Assembly (NCBI RefSeq): GCF_024586455.1
Contig: NC_065921.1
Location: 12,307,401-12,371,400, forward strand
Length of the DNA stretch: 64,000 nucleotides
Direction: 5' to 3'
Origin: Bactrocera neohumeralis
Taxonomy: Eukaryota > Arthropoda > Insecta > Diptera > Tephritidae
Shown: one piece after another, positions 1-11,129 of the stretch
Position numbering within the stretch: the stretch's first letter is position 1
How the letters are laid out: each line of letters starts with the position of its first letter
Translations under genes and position numbers: made by a program
The notes under the pieces: model-generated
What the model was told of the DNA's origin: nothing
What the model saw: only the letters and a program-made list of their open reading frames with translations
Database searches by the model: none

Positions 1-503
1 TTGTGTACTTTAACGACACAGTTGGCCTTTTCCGCCAATCGGCAGGTTTGTCGCGGTGTTGCACATGCGCCACACAGCGCGTACATTTGTCTCGACATTT
101 TGTCTTATGGACCACATGTTGCTTGAACGTAGCTTTAAGTCTGCATATAAACATATTTGTTTTTGCAATAGGTATTTGTTTTGTAAGGGAAATGTTTCTA
201 AATCATTGGGCAGCGCGAATATGTAACTCGGCTTAAAGTCGCATACCTTTTTTGAACTTTTAATGGAGTAATTGAAAGTTTTCGGTGAAAAGATAATTGT
301 TTTTATAAGTGGTTTCAAAGGCAGCAAAGGCTAAGTGCTCCTAAGATATCCTTAAATCCTAGAGATTTGAAAAACTTTAATAAAAACTAGAAAAACTTAG
401 GTTGATTGCGACAAATTAGCAGCTTCTTGAGGAGAAAAGGACATGTGAGGGACTACTTCGCGTATGTAAGGTAAGTAAAGACTGATAAACATAGTTAACA
501 TAG
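1..503. other. Unassigned AT-rich sequence
   Basis: Short open frames occur on both strands (77 codons plus, 105 codons minus, overlapping each other), but neither shows a recognisable domain. No repeat end or RNA gene is visible. Confidence 0.4.
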
Positions 504-1120
504 TTAAGTTACATGGGTTTCGTTGGGTAAAAAGAAGGATTTTTTCAACAATTTTTTCTCATATAAAAACGAAATATTTTATTTGATATTTTTATTGTTG
601 TAAACATACACCAATAACAAAGAAATTGTGAAATTTTTGGAAAAAATATTTCAAACTCGGCCATTTCGATGCCATTTCCGGTGACCCCTCGGAAAAAACG
701 TTGCGTCCGCGTTGGCAGGATAACTCCTTACGGGATCATGTAAAGTGAAAAAGAGTATTCTAGTTCGAATTTTCTCTTAGAACTTGGGCGAAGGAAAAAA
801 AAGCGGAAAAAAATCTTTCGTCCAAGCCTTTAAGAATTGTATGTCAAAGCCCTGTGTAAAATTTCCTACAGATCGGTTGAGTACTTTTCGCGAAATCTTG
901 CTAACTGCCTTCAAAAACACGGTTTCGAGAAAAACGCATTTAATGACTTCGCAGTCAGCCAGCTAGCCTCGAGCGCGCAAATTCTCAAGGCTGTATCTCC
1001 GAAACTATTACTCGGATCAACTTGAAAATTTAGGACAATATTTAAGAGGTGTTGTAGAATTTAATAAGACAATAAAAAAATCGATTTCTTGGAACCCGTA
1101 AACTCATGTAATCCCCTGAA
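504..1120 (+). repeat. MITE-A copy 1 (TTAA-flanked non-autonomous DNA element)
   Basis: The left end reads TTAAGTTACATGGGTTTCG and the right end is its inverted partner, ACCCGTAAACTCATGTAAT followed by CCCCTGAA. The same ends and interior recur at 4793, 18869 and 23112. The consensus terminal inverted repeat is about AAGGGGTTACATGGGTTT, flanked by TTAA. The 617-bp body has no transposase. Interior landmarks shared between copies are AGCCTCGAGCGCGCAA and CTCCGAAACTATTACTCGGA. The TTAA target suggests a piggyBac- or Kolobok-type helper, which is an inference because no helper is present. Confidence 0.75.
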
Positions 1121-1194
1121 TCGATTCAGCTCTTCCCATACCTCAGTTTCGTTCAATAGCTGGCCGAAATAATAGCCAAGCAGAGTCAGTAATT

Positions 1195-1650
1195 GGAACA
1201 ACATTTGACCCCAGTAAGTTCACTCTAATGGATAATGCGCATTCTCAGAGATGACGTATAGTGCACACCAAAGGCTCTGTAGCTGCTGTGGAGCAGAGTA
1301 TTGAAGAAGACCCGTCTTCCATCCGCCATTGAGTTCAAAAATTGAAGCTGTGCCCATCCAAGCTTTTAAAGATTTGTCGGTAGGATCTTGGCTTTAGAAT
1401 TAGGGAGAATCATTGGTCCGTATTTTTTCGAAAATGAAGTCATATTCCTATAGTCAACGGGAAATGTTATAGGCCCTTTATTAAGACTGTTTCGTGTCTA
1501 AACTGGAAGATGTTGATGTGAACGCTCTTTGGTTCCAACGAGACATGCCAGACTCACTCGCATCGTTAACCTATGATGTGGCTTCCAAGGTAGTGTCATT
1601 TAATGCAGTTGAAGAGTTTTGCGAAGTCTCTTTCTTACAAAAATAAAACT
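1195..1650 (+). pseudogene. IS630/mariner-superfamily transposase remnant
   Basis: Conceptual translation on the plus strand gives recognisable blocks in order. There is a DNA-binding part (SKFTLMDNAHSQR, then GSVAAVEQSIEEDPSSIRH), then, after a deletion, GPYFFENEV...IVNGKCYRP, then LWFQRDMPDS where a catalytic FQQDGA motif is expected. Frames shift several times and stops interrupt it. The catalytic Asp region is damaged (QRDMPDS), so it cannot encode an active enzyme. Related remnants lie at 16250, 39300 and 63290 on the same strand. Assigned by eye to the IS630-Tc1-mariner group; the subfamily is uncertain. Confidence 0.55.
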
Positions 1651-4185
1651 GCAAAAAGTGGTCGAAAATAGGCCCTCTCGGTTGGAATTTAAACGTTCCA
1701 ACATTGCTTTGGTTCATATTACCGAGGACGTACTGTATAATACTGTGATTGCACCGTTAAAAAATACTCTGTGTTTCGAGGAATTATTAGTTTTGTATTA
1801 ATTATTACAAATAATTCTACTCCGGCTCCCCAACGTTGCATTTTTGATACATAAAATAATTTCCGTCTCAAACTCACCACACAACAAAAAGCGACATAAA
1901 AGGCAATTACATCATGAAACGCATACAGTAATTTCAAAGAAACAAAAAAACAGAGATTGACACGCAACATGCAACAGTACAACATGTGATTCTAAGTAAC
2001 CAGAATTAAGAGAAGTAAATATGTATGATACATGCATAAACATTGAAAAAAGCTAATAACTGAGCTCCGTCTGTCGAAAACACCTGTTTTTAGCCATACG
2101 TAGTCTTGTCTTATTTCATTTTCGCAAAGACACTCACTCACGTTTCCAAAAACGATTAAAACATAAAAGACACCAACCTGACTTTATATATTCAATTAGA
2201 ACTGATCGCAGAGCTGTGATAAGTTATGCTAAACAGGTGAATGAATAGCAGGCATTTTGTTATTGTTCTTGCGCAAGTGTTCGTTCGACCATTTATATGA
2301 GAGTACTTACTTTCAATTATGCTCGAGGGTATTATCTACTAATTGCTTTATCTTAAGCAAATGCTATTCATATGTCAATCGATAAAGCTTTAAAAAAGAA
2401 ACAAATGTGTTTCACTATGGGAAGTGAATAAAGCTTAAAAGAGTGTAAATTGAATGACAAATTAACCCATTCTAATTCGAGACACTCACTTGCACTGAGC
2501 ATTAGTATTACTAATGTTTATGACACTATTAGCTAGTTAACAAATATTACTTGGTACTTAAACACATTAGTTCTAGAAATCATATTATGTTTGCATTTTA
2601 TTACGCCATTTTGTCGAACACTTTCTATTGAATTAATTCAAATACAGGGTGTGCCATTTTGAGGTTAACTAACTGATTGAATTTGCAAGAAAAGCTTGAG
2701 AAAAATAAATTCAGAACAACACCAAAAATGAATCGAAACAAATAGTTGTTTAAAAAAAAACAGAACAAATGGTTTTTTCGGCAAAATCAATTTACTTTAG
2801 TCAAAATATTCTCCTAAGAAGAAGTCTCCTAATCAGCTCGTTCAGCACTCAGCAGTGACTTCCGCTTCCTTCCCATTTCAATTCAGCGACTACCTGCTTC
2901 CGCTCACGCTCGTGCTTCGCGCCTACTCATTTGCAATTTTCAATAATGATTTTAACAAAATTGACAGTTAATTTTATTTTTGATTTAAGTACTTTGAAAC
3001 TTTCAAAAATTACGAATAAAAATTCACGGGTTTACTGTCACTCGTTATGAAGAAAATGTTGCGCTTTTGCCTGGTTACAAGGCAAAGCTTTGAGAAAAGA
3101 ACAATCGAACATGAAAATATGTTGAGAAAAGACAACACAACTTTGACAGCCCGGACGTAGGACAGCATAAATATAACATTTTTGTGAGAAATTTTGTCTT
3201 CGAAATGGTAATCAAATGTATTGTACTCTGCTCCATAGTAACATATTAGTGGCGACTAGCTCTGCTATGTGGAACTTTAAAAACAAATGTTTTAGAGCAT
3301 AATAAAAGGCACCTTGATTGCGTGTAAAGCATAAAAACTTCCTGGTTTCAAAGCGTTGTTTGGAGCTCGCATTCTAACAGAGCTTTTATTCTCTGTATAG
3401 AAGGTGAGTTTTGAAATTTGACAAGCAACTACAATTTTACATATGTTTGTATGTAAATGCATATGTGTATATATGTATAGATGTGCTTGAGAAGAGAAGC
3501 GCTAACATCGGCACAGTTTAAAGTGCACTGTAATGTATGTTAATATAACATTTCTGTATTATGTACACATCTTCGCAGCGCTGCTGCTAATAAGAAAACT
3601 GTACAAGATAAACAAATACTAATTTGACACTTTAAGAAAATTTAACGTAATATTTATTAGTTTTTTTTTTAATAATATAGTTATATATAAAAGAATATTT
3701 ACGAAAGAATTAAAACAGATTTTAATGTTTAAATAATTTTCCTTGCGCTCTTAAAGACATATCCAATTAAGTTAAAAAAGTATTAGTGTTCGTTGTCTTC
3801 AAAATTGACGTCAAGAAATATTTTCGAATTCACTTTATAATTATTGCAAATTCATGTTCATACAAATGCTTATGGAATTATATTCTACTCCTTTCCGCTA
3901 CTACAGTGTTTATACCCACCTGTTTGGCGCACAATAAATATTTTGACTGGCAGCACTTAATTGACTGATAATTTGATTGGTCAAGTACGCCTTACATCTG
4001 ATTGATATGCTAATTATTTCAATTCTATATGTTAAGTATTTTCAGACAGTTATGTAGATAGTTGTTAAGTCAATATTGCTAATTTATTCAGATCTTTCCT
4101 ATACAGGGTGCATATATTGAGTTTGTAACGAAGTTTTTACCCCAAAGAAGGTATATATTGAAATTTGATTGATACCCTTCAAGGT
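1651..4185. other. Unassigned intergenic sequence
   Basis: About 2.5 kb with no gene seen. A possible transposon end, TACAGGGTGTGCCATTTTGA, lies near 2645 and a similar CAGGGTGCATATATTGAG near 4106, but no inverted partner was found for either. The stretch at 3655-3700 is T- and TA-rich. Confidence 0.4.
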
Positions 4186-4363
4186 AATATTGTATAACTA
4201 ATCAGCGTGACGATCTGAATCGATTCAACCATATCCGTTGATCTGTCTCAGTATACGCGAACTAATTCCCTAGTTTTTGGGATATCAATATGAAAATTTA
4301 CTCTTCACCTTTCTTCTTTAAGAACCTGCTCATTTGCTGGAACCGCCGATATCGAACTACCAT
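4186..4363 (-). repeat. DINE-1/mini-me-like fragment
   Basis: This is the reverse complement of the region around 10950-11060: it contains CTTTAAGAACCTGCTCATTTG, matching the segment around AAATGAGCAGCTCCTTGAAG there, and a decayed TATACGCGAACTAATTCCCT. The microsatellite and both ends are missing. It abuts a Tc1 fragment directly at 4363. Confidence 0.55.
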
Positions 4364-4792
4364 GTTTTAAAGTTGGCCTAGTGTATTTGGCGTCCAATTT
4401 CTTGCATCGAGACCTGCGGATATAAGTTTTCCCATCTGAAGAAATCCTATTTATCTTGCTTTCATCAGAAAATAATACTCTTTTCCACTCTTTTGCAATC
4501 AATGTGGGTATTTCTGTGCAAACTCTAAGTGGTTTCTTCGATTGGGTTCAGAGAGTAATGGCTTCTGCCTAGAAACTCTTCCAAAGAGTCCTGCCTCACG
4601 TAATCGTTTTATTATAGTGTAAACAGATGGTGCATTTGAAGTTTCTCTAAAAACCGCAACTCTAATTTGATTTGCCGCCTCGTGGCCATTTTTTTTAACT
4701 TTCGGATAATTAACTCGTCCTCCCGAAGAGTCGATTTCCGATCTCACTTCGATTTTCGACTTTGTTTCGTCGTTTTATTCTTGTTGAAATAC
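4364..4792 (-). pseudogene. Tc1-type transposase fragment
   Basis: Minus-strand frames 4499-4747 and 4305-4502 read through the middle of a Tc1 transposase. VKKNGHEAANQIRVAVF and IIKRLREAGLFGRVSRQKPL are typical of the helix-turn-helix to linker region. WKRVLFSDESKINRISSDGK carries the first catalytic Asp (SDES), and KYTRPTLKHG follows. Between the two frames there is a small shift around 4500. The second and third catalytic acids are absent because the copy stops at 4363, where a DINE-like repeat begins in frame by chance. The N-terminus stops at MITE-A copy 2. Known Tc1 enzymes are about 340 residues; about 140 remain here. Confidence 0.8.
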
Positions 4793-5313
4793 TTAAGGGG
4801 TTACATGGGTTTCCTCGGGTAAAAAACAGCATTTGTTTTCTCAACTAAAAATTTAAATATTTTTTTGAGAATTTTATATTGTTACAAATTTATTTTTATT
4901 AAAAAGAAATTTTAAATATTTTGAAAAAAACTGAAAAAAGAATTTTTGAAAATTTTACAAAAATATTTAAATTTCACTGAAAATTTCGCAACATTTTTTT
5001 TCAAGTAGTTGTAATCGAAAAAAAATTCTTCACCCAAGTCTTTAAGAACTTTATCTCAAAGTACTTTGTAAAGTTTCATAAAGATCGGTTTAGTAGTTCC
5101 CCAGAAATCCTGCCAACCGAGTTAAAAATACAGTTTCAGGAAAAATGCGTTTAAAGACGGCACCCTTAGCTTAGCTAGCCTCGAGCGCGCAAGTTTTCAA
5201 GGCTATATCTCCGAAAATAGTACTCGAATCAAATTTAGGACAATATTCTAGTTGTAGAATTTATTAAGACAATAAAAAAAATCATTTTTTTAAACCCGTA
5301 AACACATGTATTA
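4793..5313 (+). repeat. MITE-A copy 2
   Basis: It starts TTAAGGGGTTACATGGG, a full-length left end, and ends AAACCCGTAAACACATGTA, with the last bases of the right inverted repeat and the right TTAA lost. At 521 bp it is shorter than copies 1 and 3. It directly adjoins the truncated N-terminal side of the Tc1 fragment. Confidence 0.75.
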
Positions 5314-5577
5314 GAAGCCATAAATTTGGTGATATTAAGGGTCTTTGCAAAGTCTCCGTAAGATTTCCCATCCTTTTGCATCTGTACGATAACAACCCTA
5401 ATGCCCTCATTACTTTAAGACTTGCGCTTAACCATTTTTTATTCACAAAATTTTTTAATTCCTTATAGTAACCTATTTGAGTTAAAATATAGTTATATGA
5501 ACACAAACAATATATAAGAAATCTTAAGAATTCAACATCCGTTGCTAATTATATGCACGACCGTTTTACTCACTTTT

Positions 5578-6321
5578 ATAATAATAATAATACCCAACGA
5601 TTACCCTCCTCCCGCCCAACCGACGCGAGGGGCGCAATCCGCGAACGAGCGGAATTAGCCGAGTCATAAAAGGCAAGAGAATTTTAAGCGTTGGGATCTT
5701 AAGCTGCTCAGCTACAGAAACAAAAATTTCAACAGCCGAAATTAAGAATTAGATTAAAGTTTATAATTTTTAAATGTTACTTTTTAAGAGTAGATAAAAT
5801 AATTTTTTTAATGGTAAAGAGTGAGTCTGTTAGATCAAATGTGCTGGAATGAAAATTGAAATCATGACATATACGGCAGAATGGTTCGTTTAACTCAAAA
5901 TTTGTTCTAGAAAATTTTAAAAGTAAGGGTCTAAACTGCCTGGTAGGGCGAACGGGAACGTTAAAATTAATATTAGATAAGAGAGATAGGCTACAGACTG
6001 GAGTTTTCTACCAAGCATCTCCTACGACTAGCGAGTGTAGGGAGATTTATAAGTTTTAAACGGTTAATGTAAGGGGGAAGATTTAAACTGGAATCCCAAT
6101 GCAAATGATTTAAGGCAAAAAGTAAAATTTGTTTTTGAACGGACTCTAACTTATCCGAATGGACTTGGTAACTAGGGTTGCAAACCACAGAAGCATACTC
6201 CAATATAGGCCTCACCAGAGATGTAAAACGAATTTTTGTGGTAAGCAGATCTCTAAATTCTTTAGACCAACGTTTAACAAAACTAAGTGCGCCTTTAGCT
6301 TTAAAAACCGTGGAAGTTGCG
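5578..6321 (-). pseudogene. Jockey-like LINE, RT C-terminal part and 3' end
   Basis: The minus strand reads the end of a reverse transcriptase ORF of a Jockey-like non-LTR retrotransposon. It runs from ATSTVFKAKGALSFVKRWSK through TSLVRPILEYASVVCNP to LNLPPYINRLKLINLPTLA, and then, after one frameshift near 5990-6000, LLSNINFNVPVRPTRQF. The 3' untranslated part runs to an (ATT)n tail at 5578-5592. The catalytic FADD region lies upstream and is not preserved. The ORF is split at 6321 by the LTR element, and its continuation is at 8184. Confidence 0.8.
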
Positions 6322-6736
6322 AGTTAAGGAATGTATTCCTTATAATAGTAACAAACATCAAAACAACCTTTTGTTTCAGTAAACAGAATGCAGAAACAAC
6401 CTTGAGTTAGAACAATTGAAGTGCACTGTCACTACAACAAATAATCCTAAACAAACAAGTATCAAAACAACATTGAGTTTGAATACCACAACCTTATCTT
6501 AGAACAAAGCAATTGTATCTAAGCAAGCAATATATATATAAACAAACCTAAACAAATAATATAATCTGTATCTTAACAAACTATCAACTAGTAATAAGTA
6601 AACATATTAGTTAGTATAAATAGAAGTAAGAACCATGTAATAAGTCAGTCTTAAGAGTATAAATAAAGAGTACACATTTCGGTGCATCTCAAAATATATT
6701 CTTTTGACTCATTTTTACTTATGGTAAAAATTAACT
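6322..6736 (+). repeat. 5' LTR
   Basis: 415 bp, from AGTTAAGGAATG to AAAATTAACT. It differs from the 3' LTR by a C/T, a T/G and three indels (one T, one TA unit, one A). Confidence 0.9.
6615..6667 (+). promoter_or_regulatory. LTR TATA-like box and polyadenylation signal
   Basis: TATAAAT at 6615-6621 and AATAAA at 6662-6667 are spaced as expected for a U3/R region. The same pair is present in the 3' LTR. The role is inferred from sequence only. Confidence 0.5.
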
Positions 6737-6753
6737 GGGGGCTCAACCGGGAT
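6736..6753 (+). other. Primer-binding-site-like sequence
   Basis: TGGGGGCTCAACCGGGAT starts at the last base of the 5' LTR. It begins TGG, as expected for pairing with a tRNA CCA end, and its complement reads like a T-arm plus acceptor 3' end. The priming tRNA was not identified. Confidence 0.6.
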
Positions 6754-7164
6754 AGCAAATTTATTTGCTATACAAAAAGCCAGATTTTATTCCGAAAGGA
6801 ATAAATCAAAAAATTCCACAGGAAGTGGGACTTCCAGCACTAAATGCCTGAAAAAAGTGCAGAAACAAATGGCAATGGATATAAGTAGAAGTCCTGTAAC
6901 AGCGGACAATACTTCCAGAACGAATCAAAAGCAGATCCCGAAAAAACGGACAGCGGCGAATTCAGCAAGATTCACAACAGGCCCTGGAAGAGCGGACAGC
7001 GACAATTCCTGAAAAAGTGGAACAAGGTAAAAAAGTATAGGCCCTGAAATAATGGATAATACTTTCACCAAGATTCGCAATAGACTCTGAAAAAGCGGAT
7101 AACGTTGAGTCCTGAAAAATCCTGAAACATTGGACAGTTAATTATCAGTTAGGAAGAAGCAAAG

Positions 7165-7422
7165 ATGGTCCAACTCCAAGCACAAGTAACTGCATTGATG
7201 GTAATTATAAACAAGCAACAAGAGGAATTTATACAAATTTATCCTCAATCGAAAAGTGAAAATTTCCATAAGCAACACCAATTACCCAAAAAAGGCACCG
7301 AAAACAAGGCAAGCCAAAAAGGAAAATGGTTGTTGAGTTCTGGAAAATTAACGCTAAATTCAAAACGAACTAAAAGAAGACATCATTTGAAACACGAAAA
7401 AATAATTAAGTATATAATATAG
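7165..7422 (+). CDS. Possible gag remnant within the LTR element
   Basis: An 85-codon ATG-initiated frame begins about 430 bp after the 5' LTR. Its first 25 residues (MVQLQAQVTALMVIINKQQE...) are Gln-rich and could form a coiled coil, as at the start of some insect Ty3/gypsy Gag proteins. The rest is Lys-rich and low in complexity. No zinc knuckle or other Gag hallmark is seen. It may be a Gag leftover or chance; this is the only sizeable frame in the element's interior. Confidence 0.3.
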   Translation: MVQLQAQVTALMVIINKQQEEFIQIYPQSKSENFHKQHQLPKKGTENKASQKGKWLLSSGKLTLNSKRTKRRHHLKHEKIIKYII

Positions 7423-7680
7423 AAAGATATTAATTATAAACATAAAAAATTTTTCACACATATACGAAAAGTGAAAATTTTCACAAACACAGCCAATAAT
7501 TCCAAAAAAAAGGCACCAAAAACAAGGCAACCCAAAAAGGAAAATGGTTGTTATATTTTAGAAAATTATTAAACTAATTAAACACTAAATTATAAGAGAA
7601 AGGAAAGCATTATAAGAAACATGCAAAAATAATTATTTACTATATAATATAATATAAAAAGGTAAACTCAAAAAATTAAT
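7250..7680 (+). repeat. Tandem duplication of about 215 bp inside the LTR element
   Basis: CGAAAAGTGAAAATTT begins at 7250 and again at 7465. Both units go on with AAGGCACC(G/A)AAAACAAGGC and GGAAAATGGTTGTT, then drift apart in an AT-rich tail. The first unit lies partly in the gag-like frame; the second has no open frame. Confidence 0.75.
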
Positions 7681-7757
7681 CAAACACATAAAATAATTAA
7701 TTATTATAAGCCGACATCAAGTTTAGATGTTTTGAAATGAGGACATTTCATTTTAAC

Positions 7758-7766
7758 AGAGGGGAG
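7758..7766 (+). other. Polypurine tract
   Basis: AGAGGGGAG lies immediately before the AGTTAA start of the 3' LTR, the normal place for plus-strand priming. Confidence 0.75.
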
Positions 7767-8183
7767 AGTTAAGGAATGTATTCCTTATAATAGTAACAAA
7801 CATCAAAACAACCTTTTTGTTTCAGTAAACAGAATGCAGAAACAACCTTGAGTTAGAACAATTGAAGTGCACTGTCACTACAACAAATAATCCTAAACAA
7901 ACAAGTATCAAAACAACATTGAGTTTGAATACCACAACCTTATCTTAGAACAAAGCAATTGTATCTAAGCAAGCAATATATATATATAAACAAACCTAAA
8001 CAAATAATATAATCTGTATCTTACAAACTATCAACTAGTAATAAGTAAACATATTAGTTAGTATAAATAGAAGTAAGAACCATGTAATAAGTTAGTCTTA
8101 AGAGTATAAATAAAGAGTACACATTTCGGTGCAGCTCAAAATATATTCTTTTGACTCATTTTTACTTATGGTAAAAATTAACT
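7767..8183 (+). repeat. 3' LTR
   Basis: 417 bp, AGTTAAGGAATG to AAAATTAACT, followed directly by the TGCG target duplication. Confidence 0.9.
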
Positions 8184-8240
8184 TGCGTGAAGATTAAAAT
8201 TGAGTTGCGTAAAAAGACCTTAACGGTTTCAAAATAAAGG
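8184..8240 (-). pseudogene. Jockey-like LINE, continuation upstream of the LTR insertion
   Basis: Read on the minus strand, the codons here give FTQLNFNLH and run in frame into ATSTVFKAKG at 6321 once the LTR element and one TGCG are removed. A stop codon and degeneration appear a few codons further upstream, so the LINE was already damaged or has decayed since. Confidence 0.65.
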
Positions 8241-10530
8241 GAATTAAAAATTTTTTTAACAGCTGAATCTGACCATACCTTCATAGTAGAGAATCTAAAA
8301 TAAAATAAAATTTTTACCCTTAAAACTTTTACAGAAATGGTCATTTAATTTATGAGCACAAATCGTTATTAATTAGTTGCACGCATCTGTAGAAGTCAAA
8401 AGTAGACGACGATATTGGTTTCGGTCTTTTCGACTAAGCAGCTCAAGACTGAAAAAAGTATATACATGTATTAACAAGAAGTTATTTAAATATGTACACA
8501 TATAAAGTCAAAGTCGTGACGCATATCTCTAAATAGTTAACACTTCTTGCATTAAATTATCAAGTTGTTATTACATAAATTTACCACAAATATTCGCAAA
8601 GACACCGCTAGATACTATAAGTTATTTGGCTAAACACCCAGATCACAATAATTGTGCTGAAACAATATCAGAAATGACTTGTTTGAATCGATAAAGATCA
8701 TAATTTGCATATTTCAACGCATATAAATAACGTTAACCGCCTCTGTCCATATAAAACTATGTTTATATATATTTTATATTAGACGTTTGCCACTGTACAT
8801 GCGTCAGTGTTTGTAATAGCATGCCATGAACTTTTAACCACACAGATTTTCTTCACTTTTCCTTTCGGCTTTTCTTATATCGACAAACAAAGCATTTATG
8901 AATACAGGCGAAATATAATAAAAATGATTGATGCTATTATTGAATGACCAAATGCCCGGCCAACTGCCAACAACTCACCGCCACTATAGCCATTTACATG
9001 ACCGATTAGGTAGTTAGCCGTAACAGCAACAAAAACAAAGCATTGACTTTACGGTTGTCAATTACCGGACGCGAAAATTACATACAATACATATTATTAG
9101 ACATATAAACAATTGATATATAATAATGTAAATCAACTGGACCATGCATACATGCATATGGTGTGTATGTGTCCACAGCGCGTAATGTGGCACATAAAAC
9201 GCTCGTTATCGCGCAGCAATAATAGCAAAACACGACGAACAAGGCAAATGTTGTTGCAAAAATGGCATGAAAGAGATTTATTGGTATTCACACATGTGGG
9301 CTAATCGCAAGTGTTGACTGTTAAATGGTCCAAAGTGTACGAAATAACGCCGAAAAGGCAAATTAATAGAAAATCATAATTGAGAAGTATGAGAAATTGC
9401 TTGTGTGGTACTTGGAGGCTTTGTGTGGCAAATGCCGCGCAAAAAAATTACAAATGACGAACAATTATCTAGAGCAATCTATTTGAAGTTGTATTATCGT
9501 AAAGGCAGTACCTAGCAAATTTTCGTATAAACAATGCCTACATACTTTGGTTCCCTTTGTCAACAGGTCTGCCGGCATGTCCATTGAAAAACTGACAAGT
9601 GCAACAAGAGAACTATGGCAACACAGCATATTGTTCAATTTAATCTAATTGTGCCACTATTTAAATAGATAAATTTTAATACCAACAGTTCTTTAATACT
9701 TCAACTCACATATAAAAATGTAATAACATAAGCAAAGCATATGCATATTGAAACCAGCTCATTGGTCAGTCTTACTTAGCTTTGCATTTGGTCAAACGCC
9801 TTTACTTCTGTGTACTATAAATAATAAACTCTCCAATGTTGGTGTCCATTCGTCTCTGTCGTAATTCAATTTAGTTTATGTACATGGAATTTAACACTTG
9901 TCCATCCGGTTTATGCTTATGGATATGCCTGATTGACTTATTGGCTGGGCGGCCAGTTAGCTGAGAACTTACCGTATATGTTTGCTCTTTGTGTGTCAGA
10001 CACATTCTAATTTCCAAGTTTTAGCCAATGCGAATACGTGGTTTTCTTTCGAAGGGTAAAAGGGGCGTTTCACTCGTCGCCTCAAAGTGTTAATTTGATT
10101 GTTGGCATTAAAATAATGCGCATATTAGCCGCTAAATAAACACACATATACATAAGTTGGTGATAATTGAAAAGGGTGTTGCTCAATAAATTAGAAGCCG
10201 ATATTTGTACGCAATATAAGTATAAGTAGTAGATTTATTGTTATAATTAAAGTTCAATTGGTTTTATTTATAGAATTCCATTGCTGACCGCAATAATACC
10301 ACAAATGATTATGCACACTGCTGGTAGAGAAGTTCCCATAAAGGCTAAAAGACTTGAATTCTTGTATACAGTTCTTTCTGTTCTGATATACCAGTAAAAC
10401 CAAAAATATATCAGTTTTGGAGTAAATTTTTGTGGTTAAAGTTGTGAAACATTCGCAGAAAAAATATCGAGAACTCGCAGCCTAGCTGCCGATTGAATTG
10501 GAAGGGTAAATTCTGAGCGAACACAAATCA
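8241..10530. other. Unassigned intergenic sequence
   Basis: No gene or clear repeat recognised in about 2.3 kb. Short frames (for example 63 codons at 9113-9304) are His/Met-rich and look like chance. Confidence 0.4.
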
Positions 10531-11053
10531 AACAAGAAAAAACGTTAACTTCGGCTGCACCGAAGCTAATATACCCTTCACAGGTGCATTTCTTTTAGTA
10601 ACTATGTGTTCAGTTTGTATGGCAGCTATATGATATAGTAATCCGATCTGAACAATTTCTTCGGAGATTACATTGTTGCCTTAGAAAATAATCCATACCA
10701 AATTTGGTGAAGATACATTGTCAAATGTGAAAGTTTTCCATACAAGAATTGTCCGATCGTTCAGTTTGTATGGCAGCTATATGCTATAGTCAACAGATCT
10801 GAACATTTTCTTCTGAGATTACATAGTTTCTTTAGAAAATAATATATACCAAATTTTGTGAATATATCTTGTCAAATGTAAAATTTTTCCATACCAACAC
10901 TTGATTCTGATCGTTCAGTTTGTATGGCAGCTACATGTTATAGTGGTCCGATTTCGGCAGTTCCGACAAATGAGCAGCTCCTTGAAGAGAAAGGGACGTT
11001 TGCAAAATTTCAAAACAATATCTTAAAAACTGAGGGACTAGTTCGTATATATA

Positions 11054-11096
11054 CAGACAGACGGACGGACGGACGGACAGACAGACAGACGGACAT
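11054..11096 (+). repeat. (GGAC/AGAC)n microsatellite
   Basis: A run of alternating AGAC and GGAC tetramers inside the DINE-like element. Equivalent tracts occur in the related repeats at 23.8, 29.2 and 46.2 kb. Confidence 0.9.
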
Positions 11097-11129
11097 GGCT
11101 AAATAGACTCAGCTTAACATACTGATCAT

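Larger units (their letters stand above)
6322..8183 (+). mobile_element. Complete non-autonomous Ty3/gypsy-type LTR element
   Basis: The element is 1862 bp and bounded by 415- and 417-bp LTRs that differ by two substitutions and three short indels. Both LTRs begin AGTTAA and end TTAACT. A 4-bp target duplication, TGCG, lies at 6318-6321 and 8184-8187. A primer-binding-site-like sequence follows the 5' LTR and a purine tract precedes the 3' LTR. Only 1030 bp lie between the LTRs, with no protease, reverse transcriptase or integrase, so movement would need proteins from another element. The 4-bp duplication and AGTT...AACT ends fit the gypsy group. High LTR identity implies a recent insertion relative to its neighbours. 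Confidence 0.9.

Noticed and set aside
2640..4130. CAGGGTG-type sequences near 2645 and 4106 as transposon ends
   Set aside because: They are in direct, not inverted, orientation and share only a few bases; no inverted partner was seen.
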